The translations under genes were made by a program, and so were the position numbers. Below the pieces are notes generated by a model, which saw only the letters and a program-made list of their open reading frames with translations, had not been told where the DNA came from and did no database searches. A stretch of DNA of 10,059 bases from Myxococcales bacterium (GTDB lineage Bacteria; Myxococcota; Polyangia; HGW-17; SLPX01): contig SLPX01000396.1 in the NCBI GenBank assembly GCA_007131745.1, positions 1 to 10,059 on the forward strand, written 5' to 3'. This document shows, piece by piece, positions 7,374-10,059 of this stretch; within the stretch, counting starts at the first letter, position 1; each line of letters starts with the position of its first letter.

Positions 7374-7985
7374 TCATTCGCGGGACCTGAAAATCATAAA
7401 CTCTTGATAAGGCAGGAAATCGTGTTTTTCGACCAGTTCAAAACCCGCCTGTTTCATTTCGTTTTTGATCACTGAAGCTTCCGTCCGGTGTTTCCTGAGA
7501 AACCATCTTGCGTACCACGGCAATTCGTTCAGTTCTATGATCGCCACCCGGCCGCGGGGACGCAAATAACGCTTTATGTTCCGGAAATATTCAACCCGAC
7601 CGGTCAAATGATGATAGGCATTGCAGAGAAAGATCAAATCCACCGGTTCCGGCAACCGCGGATCGTCGGCTGCAGCAAGAACCGGAACAACCTGCAAATA
7701 ACCCTGCTCGCCGGATTGTTTCCTCACGGCTTCGAGTTTCTTGGTGGAAACATCGACTGCATAGACGCGGCCCTGTGTTCCGGTCGCATCCGCAAGCCTG
7801 AAGGTGAAATAGCCTTCACCGGCCCCGATGTCGGCAATCCGGTCTCCTTTTCTTATTTGCAGATGTTGCATCACATCTTCAGGCTTCTGCCATTTATCGC
7901 GCCGCCAAAAGCAACCCGATATGCAGGACAGGGATAAAATGAAAAGTATTGTCAACCTTTCAGGATTGGATCCATTTTTCATCAT
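7374..7985 (-). CDS. Class I SAM-dependent methyltransferase with lipoprotein signal peptide
   Basis: Methyltransferase of the Rossmann type, 203 aa from ATG 7985. Motif I IADIGAGEGYFT is at 50-61, the acidic residue of motif II is Asp78 in YAVDVS, and CNAYHHL (121-127) and LRPRGRVAIIEL (141-152) follow, as in Methyltransf_11/25-type proteins. The N-terminus has a basic start, a hydrophobic stretch LTILFILSLSC and a lipobox ISGC with Cys25. It thus reads as a lipoprotein, although S-adenosylmethionine is a cytoplasmic cofactor. Related predicted-exported methyltransferases with the WQKPEDVM-type lead-in (residues 32-39) occur in deltaproteobacteria and other Gram-negatives, as I recall. GGAG 6 bases upstream supports ATG 7985 (or the adjacent 7982); a GTG at 7997 is possible but would overlap that site. 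The gene is divergent from the ATPase. The substrate is unknown. An alternative is that the N-terminus is a membrane anchor facing inward. Confidence 0.86.
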   Translation of the reverse strand: MMKNGSNPERLTILFILSLSCISGCFWRRDKWQKPEDVMQHLQIRKGDRIADIGAGEGYFTFRLADATGTQGRVYAVDVSTKKLEAVRKQSGEQGYLQVVPVLAAADDPRLPEPVDLIFLCNAYHHLTGRVEYFRNIKRYLRPRGRVAIIELNELPWYARWFLRKHRTEASVIKNEMKQAGFELVEKHDFLPYQEFMIFRSRE

Positions 7986-8201
7986 TGCCTTCTCCACTAT
8001 TCAGTTTTCGTGATCAATGTTTTCATCATACCTGTCAAGAATTCCTGAATCGTGTTTCATGTATTTTGCTGCATTGTTAAAATGTGTGAATGTGCATCTA
8101 TCAAAAACACACCGCGGACACGGACTCTGTTTTGCGGCGTTTGACATATCGCTTGGGCTGAAGCACCATAATCACCACGGAACACCTCGAAGGAAAACTG
8201 C
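7986..8201. promoter_or_regulatory. Divergent intergenic region between methyltransferase and ATPase
   Basis: This 216-base stretch must hold promoters for both flanking genes. For the ATPase, a perfect -35 TTGACA (8141-8146) is followed by CATAAT (8167-8172), but the spacer is 20 bases, longer than the usual 16-18. AAGGA (8190-8194) then serves as ribosome binding site 7 bases before ATG 8202. For the methyltransferase, the minus strand has TTGACA (8038-8033) without a good -10 at the normal distance, and TATGAT (8030-8025) without a good -35. No clear operator palindrome or riboswitch is seen. Confidence 0.35.
7992..7995 (-). promoter_or_regulatory. Ribosome binding site GGAG of the methyltransferase
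   Basis: GGAG on the minus strand lies 6 bases before ATG 7985. An in-frame GTG at 7997 overlaps this site and is therefore the less likely start. Confidence 0.5.
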
Positions 8202-9332
8202 ATGCGTCTCGTCAGGTTTATCTTAAAGCAAACTCCGGGAGTGGAAGACCTGGACATTGATTTTCGCACCGATGGAGGGCGTATTAGAGACAAAATGGTC
8301 GTCTACGGTCCCACCGGAAGCGGCAAGAGCCGCGCGTTGGACTTCCTGGCGGGTCTTTACCGGATTCCCATGAGCCTGGGACACCCCGACGAACTGAAAG
8401 AAGCCTGCTATGCAGCTGCATGGACGGATCCCGACTCGGTTCTTTATCCCGCGCATCTGAGACCTGTGGATTCCGGTTTCACGATATTGGCTTCCGGGTC
8501 GAAACACCACCACGTCGAACCCGAAGAGGAAAACCTCATCGAAGAAACCGGAGCTTACTGGAAAGATGACGACGGGAGGTTTCGTTCGGGAATTCCGATG
8601 CGGGGAAAGATCAACAACTTGAGAAGCATCTCGTCCGAGATGCGAACGGGCGCGAAAGAACACAGGGGAGGCATCCTGATTTACCCGCAAAACAGAGACC
8701 TGGGCAAACCACGTATGGACGGCATAAAAGAAGAAGAAACACAGTTCGAATGGCTCTACCGGTACAAAACGAAAAGCAGTTGGTTTGGAAGCGTTGAAGC
8801 CTGGCTTGTATGGCAACATTACCTGGACATGGAAGAAGGAACGCTCAGAAGCGACCCAACCCGTGACACCGGCAAGGCCGACGTGAGCGGTAGATTCGCA
8901 GATGTATGCTCGCTCATAAACGAAACTCTCCAGGAAACCAGGATAGTGGGAGTCACGAGAGGCCGCGTGCAGGCTGAGCGCAAAGATTCAAAAACCGGCG
9001 GAGAATCGGATTCCGCGTCCGGCTCATTCTGCCTGGAGGCCATGTCCGCGGGCGAGCAACAGACAGTGATGCTGCTCGCAGACATCCATCGAAGGCTCAA
9101 ACCCGGAAGCCTGCTGGTCGTGGACGCACCGGAACTCAACCTGGATACAGCGGGACGGCGACGGTTGCTGGAAGGGATCGAAAAACTGCGCGAAGAACGC
9201 CGCTCCCAGTTTCTGGCGTTCACATCATCACGCGAAACAGCAGCGTGGTTTGCATCCGAAGAAATCCTTGTCATCGGCGACAAAGAACAGCCAATCCGGT
9301 CTGAAGCAAAAAAAGCGTGCCCGGAATCCTGA
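8202..9332 (+). CDS. SMC/RecF-like AAA (ABC-type) P-loop ATPase
   Basis: Soluble ATPase of 376 aa with the split ABC-type layout of SMC, RecF and OLD proteins. The N-terminal strand pattern FILKQTPGVEDLDIDF precedes Walker A GPTGSGKS (36-43). After an intervening region of about 235 residues come the signature-like MSAGEQQ (281-287) and Walker B LLVVDAPE (304-311) with Asp308 and Glu311, then NLD (313-315). The position where relatives carry a switch histidine reads AFTSSRE (339-345), with Ser instead. The middle region (about 60-280) is rich in charged residues and matches nothing I recognise; no nuclease, protease or TOPRIM motif is visible. Such proteins serve in DNA repair, phage defence or as general nucleotide-driven switches; no role can be assigned here, and no partner gene lies next to it. 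The ATG at 8202 has AAGGA 7 bases upstream. The fold call is firm; function is unknown. Confidence 0.88.
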   Translation: MRLVRFILKQTPGVEDLDIDFRTDGGRIRDKMVVYGPTGSGKSRALDFLAGLYRIPMSLGHPDELKEACYAAAWTDPDSVLYPAHLRPVDSGFTILASGSKHHHVEPEEENLIEETGAYWKDDDGRFRSGIPMRGKINNLRSISSEMRTGAKEHRGGILIYPQNRDLGKPRMDGIKEEETQFEWLYRYKTKSSWFGSVEAWLVWQHYLDMEEGTLRSDPTRDTGKADVSGRFADVCSLINETLQETRIVGVTRGRVQAERKDSKTGGESDSASGSFCLEAMSAGEQQTVMLLADIHRRLKPGSLLVVDAPELNLDTAGRRRLLEGIEKLREERRSQFLAFTSSRETAAWFASEEILVIGDKEQPIRSEAKKACPES

Positions 9333-9500
9333 ACCACACCTCCTCAACTTCAACTATTTTTTCTCCTCTGAGCCGTCCTTATTCTCACCGGGAATGCACT
9401 TTTGTTATGTACACCATGAGGTGTGAATTACTTTGGCAAAGCCAATTTTCGGACTCCGACAACATGGTGGAACAACTATTGATTTGGTCACGGCAAAGCA

Positions 9501-9508
9501 AAAGGAGG
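9501..9508 (+). promoter_or_regulatory. Ribosome binding site AAAGGAGG of the Cys-rich lipoprotein
   Basis: AAAGGAGG, almost the full anti-Shine-Dalgarno complement, ends 6 bases before ATG 9515. It fixes the start and suggests efficient translation. The 182-base gap after the ATPase has two 5-bp hairpins (9411-9424; 9433-9445, the latter followed by TTTT), too small to call a terminator. Confidence 0.8.
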
Positions 9509-9514
9509 CAATTT

Positions 9515-10059
9515 ATGTCCTTGAAAACACTAGCTTTGACTATCGCAATGATCTTTGTTTTTTCAGGCTGCGGCAGAAAAGGGGCAAGCGTCGCAAAAGA
9601 TCTGGGTGAGGAATGCGGGGATGGTTCGGAATGTGCGTCGGAATTTTGCAAAGAAGGAGTGTGCTCGGAATGTGAAGAAAACACCGACTGCCCGGGAGCT
9701 CAAACTTGCACGGAAAACGAGGACCTTGGGTATTACACCTGTCAGGGCGGTGATGGTGAACTCGGCGATCCATGCACGGACGGTACCGAGTGTGCATCGG
9801 GATTCTGCAAGGAATCCGTGTGTTCACTGTGCGAAGAAAACGCTGACTGCGCTGGTGCCGCCACCTGTGAAGAAGATACCGACCTCGGGTATTTTGCGTG
9901 CACCTCGGAAGAAGAAAAAGCTGAGTTGGGCGAACCGTGTACGGACGGAACCGAGTGTGCATCGGGATTCTGCAAGGAATCCATTTGTTCACTGTGCGAA
10001 CAAGATAACGATTGCGCGGGTGAAATGTTATGTGAAGAAGATCCGGATCTCGGATATTA
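9515..10059 (+). CDS. Cys-rich repeat lipoprotein, Dickkopf-N-like (partial, runs off the right edge)
   Basis: The frame stays open to the window edge: 181 full codons are visible and the stop is missing. The N-terminus MSLKTLALTIAMIFVFSGC is a lipoprotein signal peptide with lipobox FSGC, Cys19. Mature residues carry tandem units beginning at Leu30, Leu83 and Leu138. The first two are complete with eight Cys each, in the order LG(E/D)xC, ECAS, FCKE, VCSxC, DCxG, TC, DLGY(Y/F)xC. The third is cut by the edge. This spacing resembles the Dickkopf N-terminal Cys-rich region found in many Myxococcota/Bradymonadales surface proteins and would allow four disulfides per unit. Acidic linkers (GGDGE; SEEEKAE) separate units. 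The protein is probably anchored in the outer membrane and faces outward or into the periplasm; a binding or structural role is inferred, with no catalytic motif seen. It begins 182 bases after the ATPase on the same strand. Confidence 0.9.
   Translation, partial: MSLKTLALTIAMIFVFSGCGRKGASVAKDLGEECGDGSECASEFCKEGVCSECEENTDCPGAQTCTENEDLGYYTCQGGDGELGDPCTDGTECASGFCKESVCSLCEENADCAGAATCEEDTDLGYFACTSEEEKAELGEPCTDGTECASGFCKESICSLCEQDNDCAGEMLCEEDPDLGY
9602..10059 (+). repeat. Tandem coding repeats (units of 159 and 165 bases) in the Cys-rich lipoprotein
   Basis: Units start at 9602, 9761 and 9926; the third continues past the edge. Units 2 and 3 are far more alike than unit 1 is to either. Over the 63 bases 9773-9835 versus 9938-10000 I count only four differences, with an unbroken 33-base identity beginning at 9785 and 9950. 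This points to a recent duplication or to gene conversion between units 2 and 3. Confidence 0.88.

Noticed and set aside
8223..8819. Minus-strand open frame of 198 codons antisense to the ATPase
   Set aside because: The plus frame has Walker A, signature and Walker B motifs; the antisense product has none.
9411..9445. Two small hairpins (ACACC/GGTGT and TTGGC/GCCAA, the second followed by TTTT)
   Set aside because: Stems of 5 bp are too weak to call a terminator or operator.
9540..9992. Repetitive minus-strand frames with His/Ser/Pro-rich repeats
   Set aside because: The apparent repeats are the reverse reading of the Cys-rich lipoprotein repeats, not a separate repeat protein.

Overview
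The window looks like ordinary chromosomal DNA from a Gram-negative, moderately GC-rich bacterium of the deltaproteobacterial / Myxococcota / Bradymonadales type. I infer this from the style of the exported proteins: lipoproteins with long Ser/Gly/Asp linkers, short Cys clusters of the DGCGG...CGxC type, Dickkopf-like Cys repeats and paired PPC-like beta domains. No marker gene confirms the lineage. No rRNA, tRNA, CRISPR array, insertion sequence, integrase or phage gene is visible.

Layout. Plus strand: a FAAH-type amidase (13-1422), then an exported protein with two copies of a beta domain (1541-2938). Minus strand, read right to left: a putative lipoprotein methyltransferase (7985-7374), a short-chain dehydrogenase (7278-6466), a large lipoprotein alpha/beta hydrolase (6145-4037) and a DUF1295 / steroid-5-alpha-reductase-like membrane protein (3899-3003). 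Plus strand again, divergent from the methyltransferase: an SMC/RecF-like P-loop ATPase (8202-9332), then a Cys-rich repeat lipoprotein that runs off the right edge (9515 onward).

How the genes fit together. The four minus-strand genes share a direction, but their gaps of about 95, 320 and 137 bases are too wide to call a tight operon. Lipid-related chemistry is a loose theme: FAAH-like amidase, DUF1295 reductase-like protein, SDR of the 7-alpha-hydroxysteroid dehydrogenase type, and a PAF-acetylhydrolase-like hydrolase. The sequence does not prove a shared pathway. Four of the eight genes encode proteins with an export signal (three with lipoboxes), so much of the window serves the cell envelope.

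The points most worth a second look are the full-length resemblance of the amidase to animal FAAH2, the methyltransferase with a lipoprotein signal, the solitary ATPase lacking the usual switch histidine, and the 8-Cys repeat lipoprotein whose repeats 2 and 3 are nearly identical at DNA level. I do not see a convincing complete new multi-gene system.
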